Assembly: GCA_913060515.1 (NCBI GenBank)
Contig: CAJXRZ010000004.1
Span: 62,001-126,000 of the forward strand
From: an uncultured Pseudomonadota bacterium
Lineage (GTDB): Bacteria > Myxococcota_A > UBA796 > CAJQPC01
Reading direction: 5' to 3'
DNA length: 64,000 nt
The translations under genes were made by a program, and so were the position numbers. The notes beneath the pieces are model-generated. The model saw nothing but the letters and a program-made list of their open reading frames with translations. It had not been told where the DNA came from and did not search any database. Positions 24,577-33,563 of the stretch are shown here, in pieces; position 1 is the first letter of the stretch; each line of letters begins with the position of its first letter.

Positions 24577-24594
24577 GTCTGGAACAGGCGGGTA

Positions 24595-27084
24595 TCAGCG
24601 CTTCCACTTCCAAGGCCAGGTCCTCTCTGCAGCAGGCCTGGGCTTGGGCTTGCCCGGTTTGGGCTCTTGCTCTTGCTCTTGCACCTCCCGGCGGGTGCGG
24701 TCCAGGAGGGCCCCGATGTCCAGGGCGTTGATGGGCTCGTTGCAGCCTGTGCGGGGCGCTGTCCCTCTGCTGTAGAGCTCCGGCCGGCAGTCGCTGCACT
24801 CCTGTAGGAGCCACTCCTGGCTCACGCAGGTGTCCTGCTCGACCACGTCCCTGGAAGTGGGGAAGCTCCCGCTTGTGGTACCGGAGCCCGCGAGGAAGCG
24901 GCTCCAGGTCGGTAGAGCGGCCTTGGACCCTCCGAGCCCTGCGCTGCCGTTGGCGTCAAAACCAACCCAGACCGCCACGGTCACGGTGGGACTAAAGCCA
25001 ACGAACCAGGCGTCTCGGTAGCCGTCCGTCGTGCCGCTCTTTCCGGCGATGCTGCCCTTGGCTCCGAACTGACTGGCGCGGCTCCCGGTGCCATTTTGGA
25101 TGACGCTCTGCAGCACGGAGGTGGCCATCATGGCGGCTCGGGCTGAGGCCTGCCGTGTAGGGGTCGGTTCCCGGTCCAGCAGCACCTTGCCGTCCTGGTC
25201 GGCGGCTGCCCGAAGCAAGTGTGGGGGCGCGTAGACGCCCTTGCCGGGGAAGACCGTGTAGGCCCCTGCCAGCTGAGTTGGGGTGGCCTCGAACCCACCC
25301 AGGGACACGCTGGGTAGAGAGGTCGCGCCGCTCAGTCCCAGGGCCTGGAGGTGCTTCTGTAGTGGGCCGAAGCCCACCAGCTCAGCCAGCAACACCGCGG
25401 GGATGTTCCGGCTCTTGGCGATGGCATCCCGCAGGGGAATGTCGCCCACAAAGACGCCGTCGTAGTTCTGGGGCCGCCAGGTCTTGCCATCGACGCGTCG
25501 GGAGATGGGCTCGTCCAGGAACAGGGTGCCGGTGTTCAGCTCACGGTCCTGCTCAAATGCGGCCAGCAGCGTGAGGGGCTTGACCGTGCTGCCCACCTGT
25601 CGCTGTGCCAAGGTCGCGCGGTTGAACTGGCTGCTTCCGTAGTCGCGGCCCCCAACCATCGCGAGGATCGCACCATCGGAGACGCGGACTGCGACCAGGG
25701 CGGCCTGCACGCCAGTGGCCTGGGGGTAGGCGGCCTCCAGCTTGGCCATGGACTCAGCGAGCACATCTTCCGCCAGGCGTTGAAGCGGCGGGTGGATGGT
25801 GCTGTGAACCGTCAGGCCCTGTGCGGCGATGGTGCCTTGGCCCAGTGTGGCCTCGACTTCGTCCACCAGTGTGTCGACGGCGTAGGGGGCGCGTCGTCCC
25901 TGAACCCCGGGAATGACTTGAAGGGGGAGGGCTTGCTCCTGATCTACCTGGGACTGGTCCAGCCAAAACTCATCGGCCATGCGCTGCAGAGCGATGTCGC
26001 GGCGCTGTTGAGCGACCTCGGGGTGTCGCAGGGGCGAGTAGCTGTTGGGGCTGGAGATGATGCCGGCCAAGGTGGCGGACTCGCCGAGGGAGAGGCGGTC
26101 GACGGGCTTGCCGAAGTAGGCGCGCGCAGCTTGGTCGGCGCCGCAGATGGCCACCCCGCCGGACTGGCCCCAGTAGATCTCGTTGAGGTACAGGGCCAGG
26201 ATCTCGTCTTTGGAGAGCTCCTTCTCCAGGGCGAAGGCCAGCAGCAGCTCATTGGCCTTGCGGGAGAGGGTGCGCTCCTGGCTCAGGAAGAGGTTCTTGG
26301 CCAGCTGCTGGGTCAAGGTGGAGCCGCCTGCGCGGGTCTTGCCGGAGATCACGTTCGTGAGCAGGGCACGGGCGATGCCGACCACCGAGATGCCCGGGTG
26401 CTCGTAGAAGCGGGCATCTTCCATGGCCAGGACCGCGTGTCGCAGGTGTTCAGGGAAGTCTTGTAGAGCCCGCGGTGTGCGCGCCTCATTCTCTGCCCCG
26501 CGCACGCCAGCGAGCTGTGTCGGAGGCAAGATCGCCGGACTCTCGGGCGTCACCGAGGCCACCTTGCCGCTCTTGAAGGTCACCAAGAGCTGGCCGGCGG
26601 GCACCTCCCATCCGGGGCCACTCTCCGGGCGCCGCATGACCAGGACGCTGTCGGAGCCCACCTGAAAGTCACCCGGCTGCACCGCCTTGTTGACCCGCGC
26701 GTAGCCGGAGCCTTGGAGGTCCAGGGCCATGGATTCGGGGTCGTGGCGCAGGCCAGGCCAGATGTGGATGGGGCCTGAGAGTACTGCTCCAGGCAGGTCC
26801 CAGAGATCCGCCTCCAGTCGGGCTGTGACCTGCTTCTCGGCGTCGCGGATGAGCACCGCCAAGACGATGCCGGCGCCCAAGGCAAGGGCCAACAGAGCCA
26901 CGCCCGCGGAGATGGCCAAGCGTCGCAAGGGCGTGCGCCAGTTCCATGGCTTGCCGGCCTTGGCCGGTGGCTTTCTGCGAGGCTTGGTCTTTGTACGGGG
27001 CTTGGCCTTTGTGCGGGGCTTGCTGCCCTTTGACTTGCCCGGACTGCCCTTGCTGCTGGCCAACGCTGCTCCCTTGGCGAGCAC
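24595..27084 (-). CDS. bifunctional class A penicillin-binding protein (PBP1 type)
   Basis: An 829-residue peptidoglycan synthase. A Lys/Pro-rich cytoplasmic tail (residues 5-50) precedes one membrane helix (about 58-80). A small UB2H-like region (about 85-170) suggests the PBP1B type. The GT51 glycosyltransferase domain has 'EDARFYEHPG', 'GGSTLTQQLAKNLFL' and 'LALYLNEIYWG'. The transpeptidase has Ser499-Thr-Val-Lys, Ser558-Arg-Asn and Lys682-Ser-Gly-Thr. The last 140 residues hold Cys pairs and a Gln-Glu-Pro-Lys-rich tail. Start taken as GTG at 27084, the last in-frame start before the divergent gene at 27137; the ribosome site is weak. Confidence 0.93.
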   Translation of the reverse strand: MLAKGAALASSKGSPGKSKGSKPRTKAKPRTKTKPRRKPPAKAGKPWNWRTPLRRLAISAGVALLALALGAGIVLAVLIRDAEKQVTARLEADLWDLPGAVLSGPIHIWPGLRHDPESMALDLQGSGYARVNKAVQPGDFQVGSDSVLVMRRPESGPGWEVPAGQLLVTFKSGKVASVTPESPAILPPTQLAGVRGAENEARTPRALQDFPEHLRHAVLAMEDARFYEHPGISVVGIARALLTNVISGKTRAGGSTLTQQLAKNLFLSQERTLSRKANELLLAFALEKELSKDEILALYLNEIYWGQSGGVAICGADQAARAYFGKPVDRLSLGESATLAGIISSPNSYSPLRHPEVAQQRRDIALQRMADEFWLDQSQVDQEQALPLQVIPGVQGRRAPYAVDTLVDEVEATLGQGTIAAQGLTVHSTIHPPLQRLAEDVLAESMAKLEAAYPQATGVQAALVAVRVSDGAILAMVGGRDYGSSQFNRATLAQRQVGSTVKPLTLLAAFEQDRELNTGTLFLDEPISRRVDGKTWRPQNYDGVFVGDIPLRDAIAKSRNIPAVLLAELVGFGPLQKHLQALGLSGATSLPSVSLGGFEATPTQLAGAYTVFPGKGVYAPPHLLRAAADQDGKVLLDREPTPTRQASARAAMMATSVLQSVIQNGTGSRASQFGAKGSIAGKSGTTDGYRDAWFVGFSPTVTVAVWVGFDANGSAGLGGSKAALPTWSRFLAGSGTTSGSFPTSRDVVEQDTCVSQEWLLQECSDCRPELYSRGTAPRTGCNEPINALDIGALLDRTRREVQEQEQEPKPGKPKPRPAAERTWPWKWKR

Positions 27085-27136
27085 GCATTCTCGCGCGAGG
27101 CCGCCGTTGAGATATAAGCCGCTCTCGGAGGCCTGC

Positions 27137-27976
27137 ATGCGCCTGGATCCAGATGCCGTCAGTGAGCTACTTGAGAAGAACATCCAGCGGGATGTGGCGC
27201 GCAAGCGCGGCAAGCACATCAAGGCCTTTCGCGGTCTGCGTGGCGTTCCCGTCCAGGAGATCACCAAGATCTTGGTGAAGACCTGGAATCCAAAGCTGAA
27301 CCTGATCGATGACGGGGAGTCTTTGCACACCCTGTTCTGCACGGCCCACGAGGACGGGCTGATTGCCGTCGGGCTGCTGGCCGCCATGGTGCCCGATGAG
27401 CCCATCGCCGCTCTGGAGATGGTGGACCGCTGGGTGACCATGGTCGACGACACCGAGACGGCAGATGCCCTGGGTTGGATGGTGCTCGGACCTGCTCTGC
27501 TGGCCTCAGGGGAGCCCTGGCTGGCCAGCCTTCGCACCTACCGCACCGAGCATGGCTGGGGCGCCCGTCGCATGGCCGTGATGGCGGGCATGGCGCTGCT
27601 GCCCATTCCACTTCAGGGGATGTGTGCGGCGGCTCTGCGGGAGCGCATGGGTATGCCGCGCCTTCAGTTTGTGGCCCAGGCGGACAGCCCGGCGATTCAC
27701 GAGCTGCTTCACGTCTTCCTGCGTGACGAGGACCCTCGGGTGGTGAAGTCCTTCATCCGGGTCGCGCGCAGCTGGGGAGAGAGTGAGCCCGATGACTGCG
27801 AGGCGTGGCTGGGCACGGTGCGCGGTGGCGTGGCAAAGCGCCTGCGTGAAGAGCTGGAGCGTGGCGTCAAGAAGGGCCGGCGTCGTGCCAAGCGCGAGGC
27901 CGAAGCGGCCGCGTACGAGGCGGAGCATGGCTCAGAGGCGGATCCAGAGGGCGGCTTCGACCCGGACCTGCACTGA
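27137..27976 (+). CDS. AlkD-like HEAT-repeat protein
   Basis: A 279-residue all-helical protein. The pattern of 'HEDGLIAVGLLAAMVP', 'MVDRWVTMVDDTETADALGW' and 'WGARRMAVMAG' recalls the DNA alkylation repair (AlkD/AlkC) HEAT-like fold, in which Trp and Asp residues of the concave face excise alkylated bases. Family membership is suggested by pattern only. The C-terminus (about 240-279) is highly charged with Lys/Arg then Glu/Asp. ATG at 27137 has CGGAGG 5 bases upstream; a TATAAG box lies at 27113-27118. Divergent from the PBP gene. Confidence 0.65.
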   Translation: MRLDPDAVSELLEKNIQRDVARKRGKHIKAFRGLRGVPVQEITKILVKTWNPKLNLIDDGESLHTLFCTAHEDGLIAVGLLAAMVPDEPIAALEMVDRWVTMVDDTETADALGWMVLGPALLASGEPWLASLRTYRTEHGWGARRMAVMAGMALLPIPLQGMCAAALRERMGMPRLQFVAQADSPAIHELLHVFLRDEDPRVVKSFIRVARSWGESEPDDCEAWLGTVRGGVAKRLREELERGVKKGRRRAKREAEAAAYEAEHGSEADPEGGFDPDLH

Positions 27977-28107
27977 GGGTTGCTTGCAAGCGCTCTTTGT
28001 CAATGGCACCAAAAAGCTGATCCAATGCACGTTGGCCGCCAGTCCGGCCTCGTTCGGGGAGCAGGGATGGATATGTGGGATTTGCCACACTTCAAGGGAG
28101 GTCGCTC

Positions 28108-28590
28108 ATGTTTAGTGCCACCAAGATCCTCGTTCCCGTTGACTTTTCCGACACCTCGCGCGCTGCTCTCTCGGCAGGCCTGCAGATCGCTTCGCTAAAC
28201 GGCGGGACCCTCTGGCTGCTGCACGTCGAATCCGGCATGGAGGAGGACGTGGATCAGGGCAGCGAGGAGGCAGCCGGCGCGCTGACGCAGATCGACACCC
28301 ACGAGGCGGCCATGAAGGAAGCCTACGAGCTGGAGGTCAAGCGCTGCGCAGAAGGTGGCCGCACCCTGGGCCCTGTCGAAGTGCAGTACCGGGTCAGCGG
28401 TGGTGACTGGCGCGAGGTCGCCAACCAGATGGTCGACGAGCTCCAGCTGGACCTGATCGTGACCGCGACGCACGGCCCCAAGGGCCTGAAGGCACGCGTG
28501 ATGGGCTCGGACTCCGAGCGTCTGCTCAGCGCCGTGACCTGCTCGGTGCTGGTGGTCAAGCCCAAGGGCTACCCCTACCTGCGCGACTGA
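28108..28590 (+). CDS. universal stress protein (UspA family)
   Basis: A 160-residue soluble protein. 'KILVPVDFSDTSRAAL' is the N-terminal Usp signature with the ATP-binding Asp; the C-terminus has 'ATHGPKGLKARVMGSDSER', the Gly-x2-Gly-x9-Gly-Ser phosphate loop of ATP-binding members, followed by 'CSVLVVKP'. ATG at 28108 is chosen for its GGGAGG site 6 bases upstream, rather than the start eleven codons earlier. It probably responds to stress or growth arrest by nucleotide binding. The next gene starts 39 bases downstream in the same frame. Confidence 0.93.
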   Translation: MFSATKILVPVDFSDTSRAALSAGLQIASLNGGTLWLLHVESGMEEDVDQGSEEAAGALTQIDTHEAAMKEAYELEVKRCAEGGRTLGPVEVQYRVSGGDWREVANQMVDELQLDLIVTATHGPKGLKARVMGSDSERLLSAVTCSVLVVKPKGYPYLRD

Positions 28591-28629
28591 TTCGGGATAC
28601 TTTGGGGCCCTCAGCACACTGGAGGCCCC

Positions 28630-29511
28630 ATCACCCCGCGTCGACTCAAGCGTGTTCGCGTCGGTCTGGAGGAGCTCTACAGCCGGACCGACTTTGAGCA
28701 GCGCAGAGCGCAAGACCCCGTGGGCGCGGTACACCGCTACAGCGACCCAGCGGACCAAGAGTTGGCTGGCTTTATCGCGGCCAGCTTTGCTTATGGGCGG
28801 GTAGCGAGCTTCCAGCCCATCATCGACCGGGTGCTGGCCTTTCTGGACGAGGGCGGGGGACCTCGGGCGGGGATTGAAGGCTTAGACCTGGCGGCGGCCC
28901 ACGACAGCCTCGGAGACTTGGTCTACCGCTTCAACCGCGGCCAAGACATGCTCTTGCTCCTTCTGGCCCTTCAAGGGGTGCTCCAGGAGCACGGGAGCCT
29001 GGAGGGCGCGGCTCAAGGGGAGAGCGCGGACCAGGTCATGGGAAGCCTTGTCGAGGCCCTGCTCAGCCACGCCATGAAGCAGGGGCCGCTGGTAGGCGTA
29101 CAAGCCAGCACGCCACAGGAGCTGCCCAGGGGATACCGCTACTGGATGACCCACCCCAAGAGCGGGTCGGCGTGCAAGCGGCTGACCATGTACTTGCGCT
29201 GGATGATTCGGCCAAACACGGAGGGGCTGGACCTGGGCATCTGGAGACAGCTCAAGCCTGCCCAGCTCCTCATTCCGGTGGACACACACGTGTTGCGCAC
29301 GGCGAGGTTCCTGGGGCTCTCCAAGGCCAAGACGGGAAGCTGGCGGGTGGCCGAGGAGATCACGGGCTGGCTGCGCAAGATGGACCCCGTAGACCCCGTT
29401 CGCTACGACTTTGCCATCGCGCATCTGGGAATCAGCGGGGCCTGCAAGGGCAAGCGGGACCCTGAGGCTTGCCCGCCTTGCCCCTTAGACAAGGTCTGTG
29501 GCGCGCGCTGA
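28630..29511 (+). CDS. TIGR02757-family protein (HhH, iron-sulfur type), probable ATC start
   Basis: A 293-residue protein matching TIGR02757 (DUF2400): N-terminal 'DPVGAVHRYSDPADQELAGF' and 'AYGRV', central 'KRLTMYLRWMIRP' with 'IPVDTHVLRTARFLGL', and C-terminal 'DPVRYDFAIAHLGISGACKG' followed by Cys-x2-Cys-x5-Cys, like the iron-sulfur loop of endonuclease III-type proteins. The first regular start (GTG 28720) would cut into the conserved N-terminus. A GGAGG at 28621-28625 sits 4 bases before ATC at 28630, which gives the right N-terminus; no ATG, GTG or TTG exists in frame between the previous stop and 28720. ATC is therefore the proposed start. Confidence 0.8.
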   Translation: MTPRRLKRVRVGLEELYSRTDFEQRRAQDPVGAVHRYSDPADQELAGFIAASFAYGRVASFQPIIDRVLAFLDEGGGPRAGIEGLDLAAAHDSLGDLVYRFNRGQDMLLLLLALQGVLQEHGSLEGAAQGESADQVMGSLVEALLSHAMKQGPLVGVQASTPQELPRGYRYWMTHPKSGSACKRLTMYLRWMIRPNTEGLDLGIWRQLKPAQLLIPVDTHVLRTARFLGLSKAKTGSWRVAEEITGWLRKMDPVDPVRYDFAIAHLGISGACKGKRDPEACPPCPLDKVCGAR

Positions 29512-29537
29512 CCCTCTATGGGGCCAGCGCTGAGCCT

Positions 29538-32132
29538 TCAGCTTGGCGAGAGCGTGGAGCCCGTGCCGCTCACTTCGGCGGACTGTGGGTTGCTCACGGC
29601 GTCCACGGAGTAGAGCTGGGTGCTGTTGACGTCCATGTCGCCATCCAGGCTTCCTTCTTCGGTCGTGTCAGCGCCGCTCTCTTCCTGGTTGTCGGCCACG
29701 TAGCAGTTGTCCACCGACTGGGCGCCGTACACGCCGTAGTAGAAGTTGCCGCTGATGTTGGCGTAGCTGATGTCCACGAGGTTGCTGCCTGAGACGTTGC
29801 CCAAGAAGCCGTAGTGCGAGTTGTCGGTGATCTCGGTGTAGGTGATGGTCGAGGCCACCCCTTCGCCGTAGAACTGCACACCGCGGTTGTCGTTGTTGGA
29901 GAAGGTGCTGTAGCTCAAGTCGCCACTCTCCGCGTACAGCCCAATGCTCTCGCCCTGGTCGACCAAGACGTTGTTGGCTGTGATGTGTCCGCGCACGTCG
30001 ATGCCGTAGCTCTGGGCCGAAGAACCGTCGGCGTCCAGGTCCACCACGCGCACGCCGTCCAAGGTGGCATCGCCCTCGGTCAGGTAGATGCCGCGGTCGC
30101 TGCTATCGGAGATGGTCACATTGGTGATGCTGGCATCGCCCTGGGAGACCAAGATGCCCTGGTACACCGGTGCGGTGATGGTGGTCTCGCTGACTTCCAA
30201 GTCCCCGCGGTTCACGTAGATGCCGCGCTCGCCGACGCCTGTCATCTCGGTCTCGGTGACCGTGGCATCGCCTTGATAGACGTAGACCGCCGTGTTCACG
30301 AAGGTGTTGAAGCTCGTGCTGCTGACGCTGATGTCGTCGTAGCTTGCGTAGGCGCCGAAGCCACCCAGGTCGGTGAAGCTGCTCTCGCTCAGCATCACCG
30401 AGCCGTAGCTGGCGTAGGCGCCGTGGTTGCGGGCCCGGGCCACGGTGAGGCCTGTGGCGATGATCGAGCCTGTGTTGGCTTGGACGCCGGATCCATCCAC
30501 ATCGGAGATGCTGACGCCTGTTGTGCCTGCGTTCACGGTCACATTGCCGCGGTTTGCGTACACGCCCGAGGACAGCGTGTTGGAGATGACGACGTCGGTC
30601 AGGTCGATGTTGCCATAGGAGGAGATCATGCCGTAGCCGCGGGCGTCGTTGACGGAGACAGTGTCAGCGATGATGCCGGCGTCGTTGGCGTACATGCCGT
30701 GGCTCTCGACGTTCTCAACGGTCACGTTGGTGGCCGTCAGGTCGCCCAGGTAGCTGTAGAGCCCGACGCCAAGGGCGCCGTTGACCTGGGTGTTGGTCGC
30801 CGTCAGGGCGCCTCGGTTGGCATGAATGGCGGAGTTGTCGGAGTTCTCGACCGTCACGTCCGTCACGCTCAGGTCGCCGTAGGCCGTATGCAGCCCGTAG
30901 CTCAGGGTGTTGCTGACTTGCACGTTGGTCGCGCTCAGGTTGGCGTAGGCCGCATAGATCCCAATGCCATTGCCCTGCTCGACGGTGGTTCCGGAGACGG
31001 TCAGGTCGCCGTAGGCGGCGTAGATACTGTGAGAGCGAGCTTGGCTGACGCTGCTGTCAATGACCGTGAGAGGCCCTGAGGCGTAGACCCCGTAGCCCTC
31101 GGTGTCCGTGATGGTCACGCGGGTCAGGGTCGAGCCTTCCTCTCCGGCGTAGATGCCCGAGGAGTCGATGTCGTTGACCGTGATGTCGGTGAGGTTGAGT
31201 GAGCCGCCCGAGTAGATGCCTTGACCCACGGTCCGCTCTACGCTTCCCCCAGTCCAGTTGATGGTCGACTCGGCGTTGCCGTAGACCCCGTAGGAGAGCG
31301 TGTCGGAGACGGTCACGTTCTTGAGGGTGAGCTCTGCGCCGTAGACCGCGAAGCCCTGTGAGCTGGTCTGACTGACCTGAACGTCCGTGACGCTGACCTT
31401 GTGAGAGAACTCCTGGAGGTTTCCAACCAGCGCTGCGCGGGTCACCTTCTCAAAGGTGCTGGCGCTGATGTTCAGGGTCGCGGCCTCCGAAGTGCCGTCG
31501 TAGATGATTCCGTGGCCCACTTCGTTGAAGCTGCAGTCGCTCACGTCGAGCTGGCCCACGTCCCGAGCGACCACAGCGGCCTGGTTGTCCCGGCGGTTCT
31601 CGGAGAAGGTGGTGTTGCTCAGCGTAAAGCCACCTGCGCGGGAGTAGATGCCCAGAGTTGAGTCGCGGAAGGCTGCGCTCGTCAGGCCGGTGCTGGCTGA
31701 ACCTTCCAGTCGGAGATTGATCCCGTCAAAGGTCGCATTGTCCAGTGTTGATGCGTTCTCCTTTCCACCCACGGACACGCCGTAGTTCCCAGTGCTCAGG
31801 GTGTTGGCAGAGACGAAGCTCACGCCACTGGCGTTGTCGCTGCCCTCGGCGACGATGGCGCCATCCACCACAATGCCGGCTCCAGATTGGAAGGAGACCG
31901 TGACCCCAGGCGCGATGCTCAGGGTGGCGCCCTCTGCGATGTACCAGACGGTGCTCAGGGTGATGTCCTCGTCCCAGCGCAGGTCTTCATCGATGGTGTA
32001 GATGTTCTCCGGAATCTCCTCGCCGGTGTCGACGGTGCCGGTGTCGTCCGTATCCTGAGGCGTGCCGGGATCGACGGGGTCCTCGCTGCGGCAGGCCAAG
32101 CTGGAGAGAAGAACGAGGAGAATGGGGGTCAT
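29538..32132 (-). CDS. right-handed beta-helix repeat lipoprotein
   Basis: An 864-residue surface lipoprotein. Signal 'MTPILLVLLSSLAC' gives Cys14, followed by a linker with Asp-Thr-Asp-Asp-Thr-Gly. From about residue 60 to 830 it is built of over thirty beta-helix coils of about 22-24 residues with recurring Tyr-Gly-(I/V)-Tyr-Ala, 'GDLTVSGTTV' and 'TNVTVEN' segments, rich in Ser, Thr, Asn and Val. Beta-helices of this kind are adhesins, polysaccharide-binding or lyase scaffolds; no catalytic site can be picked out. It is convergent with the TIGR02757 gene (26-base gap). Codons of neighbouring coils are alike, so it probably grew by tandem duplication. Confidence 0.87.
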   Translation of the reverse strand: MTPILLVLLSSLACRSEDPVDPGTPQDTDDTGTVDTGEEIPENIYTIDEDLRWDEDITLSTVWYIAEGATLSIAPGVTVSFQSGAGIVVDGAIVAEGSDNASGVSFVSANTLSTGNYGVSVGGKENASTLDNATFDGINLRLEGSASTGLTSAAFRDSTLGIYSRAGGFTLSNTTFSENRRDNQAAVVARDVGQLDVSDCSFNEVGHGIIYDGTSEAATLNISASTFEKVTRAALVGNLQEFSHKVSVTDVQVSQTSSQGFAVYGAELTLKNVTVSDTLSYGVYGNAESTINWTGGSVERTVGQGIYSGGSLNLTDITVNDIDSSGIYAGEEGSTLTRVTITDTEGYGVYASGPLTVIDSSVSQARSHSIYAAYGDLTVSGTTVEQGNGIGIYAAYANLSATNVQVSNTLSYGLHTAYGDLSVTDVTVENSDNSAIHANRGALTATNTQVNGALGVGLYSYLGDLTATNVTVENVESHGMYANDAGIIADTVSVNDARGYGMISSYGNIDLTDVVISNTLSSGVYANRGNVTVNAGTTGVSISDVDGSGVQANTGSIIATGLTVARARNHGAYASYGSVMLSESSFTDLGGFGAYASYDDISVSSTSFNTFVNTAVYVYQGDATVTETEMTGVGERGIYVNRGDLEVSETTITAPVYQGILVSQGDASITNVTISDSSDRGIYLTEGDATLDGVRVVDLDADGSSAQSYGIDVRGHITANNVLVDQGESIGLYAESGDLSYSTFSNNDNRGVQFYGEGVASTITYTEITDNSHYGFLGNVSGSNLVDISYANISGNFYYGVYGAQSVDNCYVADNQEESGADTTEEGSLDGDMDVNSTQLYSVDAVSNPQSAEVSGTGSTLSPS

Positions 32133-32287
32133 TGGGCGGATGTCCTGGAGTATGTGGCTGATTGCAGCGGACTGGCATCAGACCAACCGCGCCTGCAAAG
32201 ATCAAGTCAGCCGCTGGACGGGTGGATGGCATGGCAGTCGTGGCACCTCTCCGCTAAGCTGGGGGACCCGAGCCCTGAGGTGCGCCC

Positions 32288-32947
32288 ATGAGAAAGCGAC
32301 TGCTGGACCGCCTCCGCGGACGGCGAAAGACGGGCGTGTTTACGCCTGAGATGCTTGAGATCTGGCCTGAGCTCATGCCACAGGCTGGAGGACAGGGAGA
32401 GCTGTTGGCGGCCGCGGTGACGGCCACCTGGGAGGTCGGCTTGGCGGACATTGGCCGGGTTCTTCGCGAGGCCCACCCCGAGCGTGCAGCTGCTTTTGTC
32501 GAACGCGCCAGCGACGCGCTCGTGCCTCTGCTCACGCCCATTCAAGCCCTCCCCAAGTCTTTGGAGCAGGCGGTTGAACAGGGCGGACGCCAAGGGGAGC
32601 GCAGCGGAAAGGTGCTGGACGCCGTCGCACCCACTGTTGCGGTGGTCAAGGCCGTTCCCGCGGACCTGGACAAGGCTTGGGCAGAGCTGGTCGCCTACTT
32701 GGAGCTGGAGCCCGTGCCTGAGGTTCGTGCGTCGCTGGAAGGGCAGGGGAGCGCACTGGTCGCCATCGCCTCCGACGCCGCAAAGGACTTTCACACGGCC
32801 TGCGGTGCTCTACCCCAGGAGGAGCGCGTGGAGTTGGCCTTCATGGGCGCATTGGATGTGTGGCGACGGGACCTTGCCCGGGGGCTCGAGATTGAGCTCT
32901 ACCGCTCCCGGACGCTGATCCTGGACGCTGTCGCAGCCAAGCGCTGA
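32288..32947 (+). CDS. hypothetical helical protein
   Basis: A 219-residue soluble protein, almost entirely alpha-helical by composition (Ala, Leu, Glu, Val), with a basic N-terminus (Arg/Lys-rich first 14 residues). No domain or Cys motif is recognised. A GCTAAGCT motif at 32253-32260 lies 27 bases before the ATG. It is convergent with the cytochrome c gene of the oxidase cluster, with 13 bases between stops, and divergent from the beta-helix lipoprotein gene over a 155-base gap. Confidence 0.7.
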   Translation: MRKRLLDRLRGRRKTGVFTPEMLEIWPELMPQAGGQGELLAAAVTATWEVGLADIGRVLREAHPERAAAFVERASDALVPLLTPIQALPKSLEQAVEQGGRQGERSGKVLDAVAPTVAVVKAVPADLDKAWAELVAYLELEPVPEVRASLEGQGSALVAIASDAAKDFHTACGALPQEERVELAFMGALDVWRRDLARGLEIELYRSRTLILDAVAAKR

Positions 32948-32960
32948 GGGGCTGGCAGCG

Positions 32961-33563
32961 TCAGGGGGCCTGGAGGCCGTTCAGGTAGGCCAGCAAGGCT
33001 TCCTGTTCTGTGTCGTTGAGCATGCTCAAGAATGGCAGGTCATGCTGTGCCAACGAGGCCAAGATGTCCGCGTCCGAGCCTTGGCCCTTGAGCCACTGTG
33101 CATCGTCCAGGCTAGGACCGCTGCCACCGGTCCCCATCTCGCCATGACAGTCGGCGCAGAGCTGCAGATAGATGGACTCGCCCGGAGGGAGCGCGCTGAG
33201 CTCCACCTGCAGCAGGGGAGGGCGGAACATGAACCAGCCCATGGTCAGGACCACAAGGACCGGAATGCCGACCAAGGCTACCTTGCTCATCTCGAAGCCC
33301 GCACGGGCGGCCATCAATGCCAGCAGCGCGAGGCCAAGGCCGAGGCGGGCCACCCCAAGGGCTGCCCGCATGCGCTGCTCGAGGTCGAACCAACCCAGCT
33401 CGGGTGCAGCGGAGACCAGGGTCAACAGCAGCAAACCCAAGCAGAGGGCCACTGCAGGCCAGAGCCCCTTTAGGGTCCCTTGCTCCGCAACGCCCTGCTC
33501 CGGATTCCCCTGTTCGGGGGAGGGGACGGACGAGCCCTGCTCTTCTGGCCTGGGGGCCTTCAA
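32961..33563 (-). CDS. membrane-bound c-type cytochrome of caa3 cluster
   Basis: A 200-residue protein. An N-terminal tail with four Glu-Gln-Gly repeats (residues 7-31) leads to three membrane helices (about 34-52, 69-88 and 92-110), then a periplasmic domain with one heme-c site 'CADCHG' and a Met ligand in 'LPFLSML'. It probably passes electrons toward the oxidase encoded upstream. TTG start at 33563 overlaps the stop of the preceding small gene (TTGA). It is the last gene of the cluster. Confidence 0.85.
   Translation of the reverse strand: MKAPRPEEQGSSVPSPEQGNPEQGVAEQGTLKGLWPAVALCLGLLLLTLVSAAPELGWFDLEQRMRAALGVARLGLGLALLALMAARAGFEMSKVALVGIPVLVVLTMGWFMFRPPLLQVELSALPPGESIYLQLCADCHGEMGTGGSGPSLDDAQWLKGQGSDADILASLAQHDLPFLSMLNDTEQEALLAYLNGLQAP

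Noticed and set aside
27113-27118. TATAAG box before the AlkD-like gene
   Set aside because: Good -10-like hexamer, but no -35 match at 16-18 bases.
29814-31079. 421-codon antisense frame over the beta-helix gene
   Set aside because: Repetitive Val/Gly/Asp product reflecting the complementary repeats.
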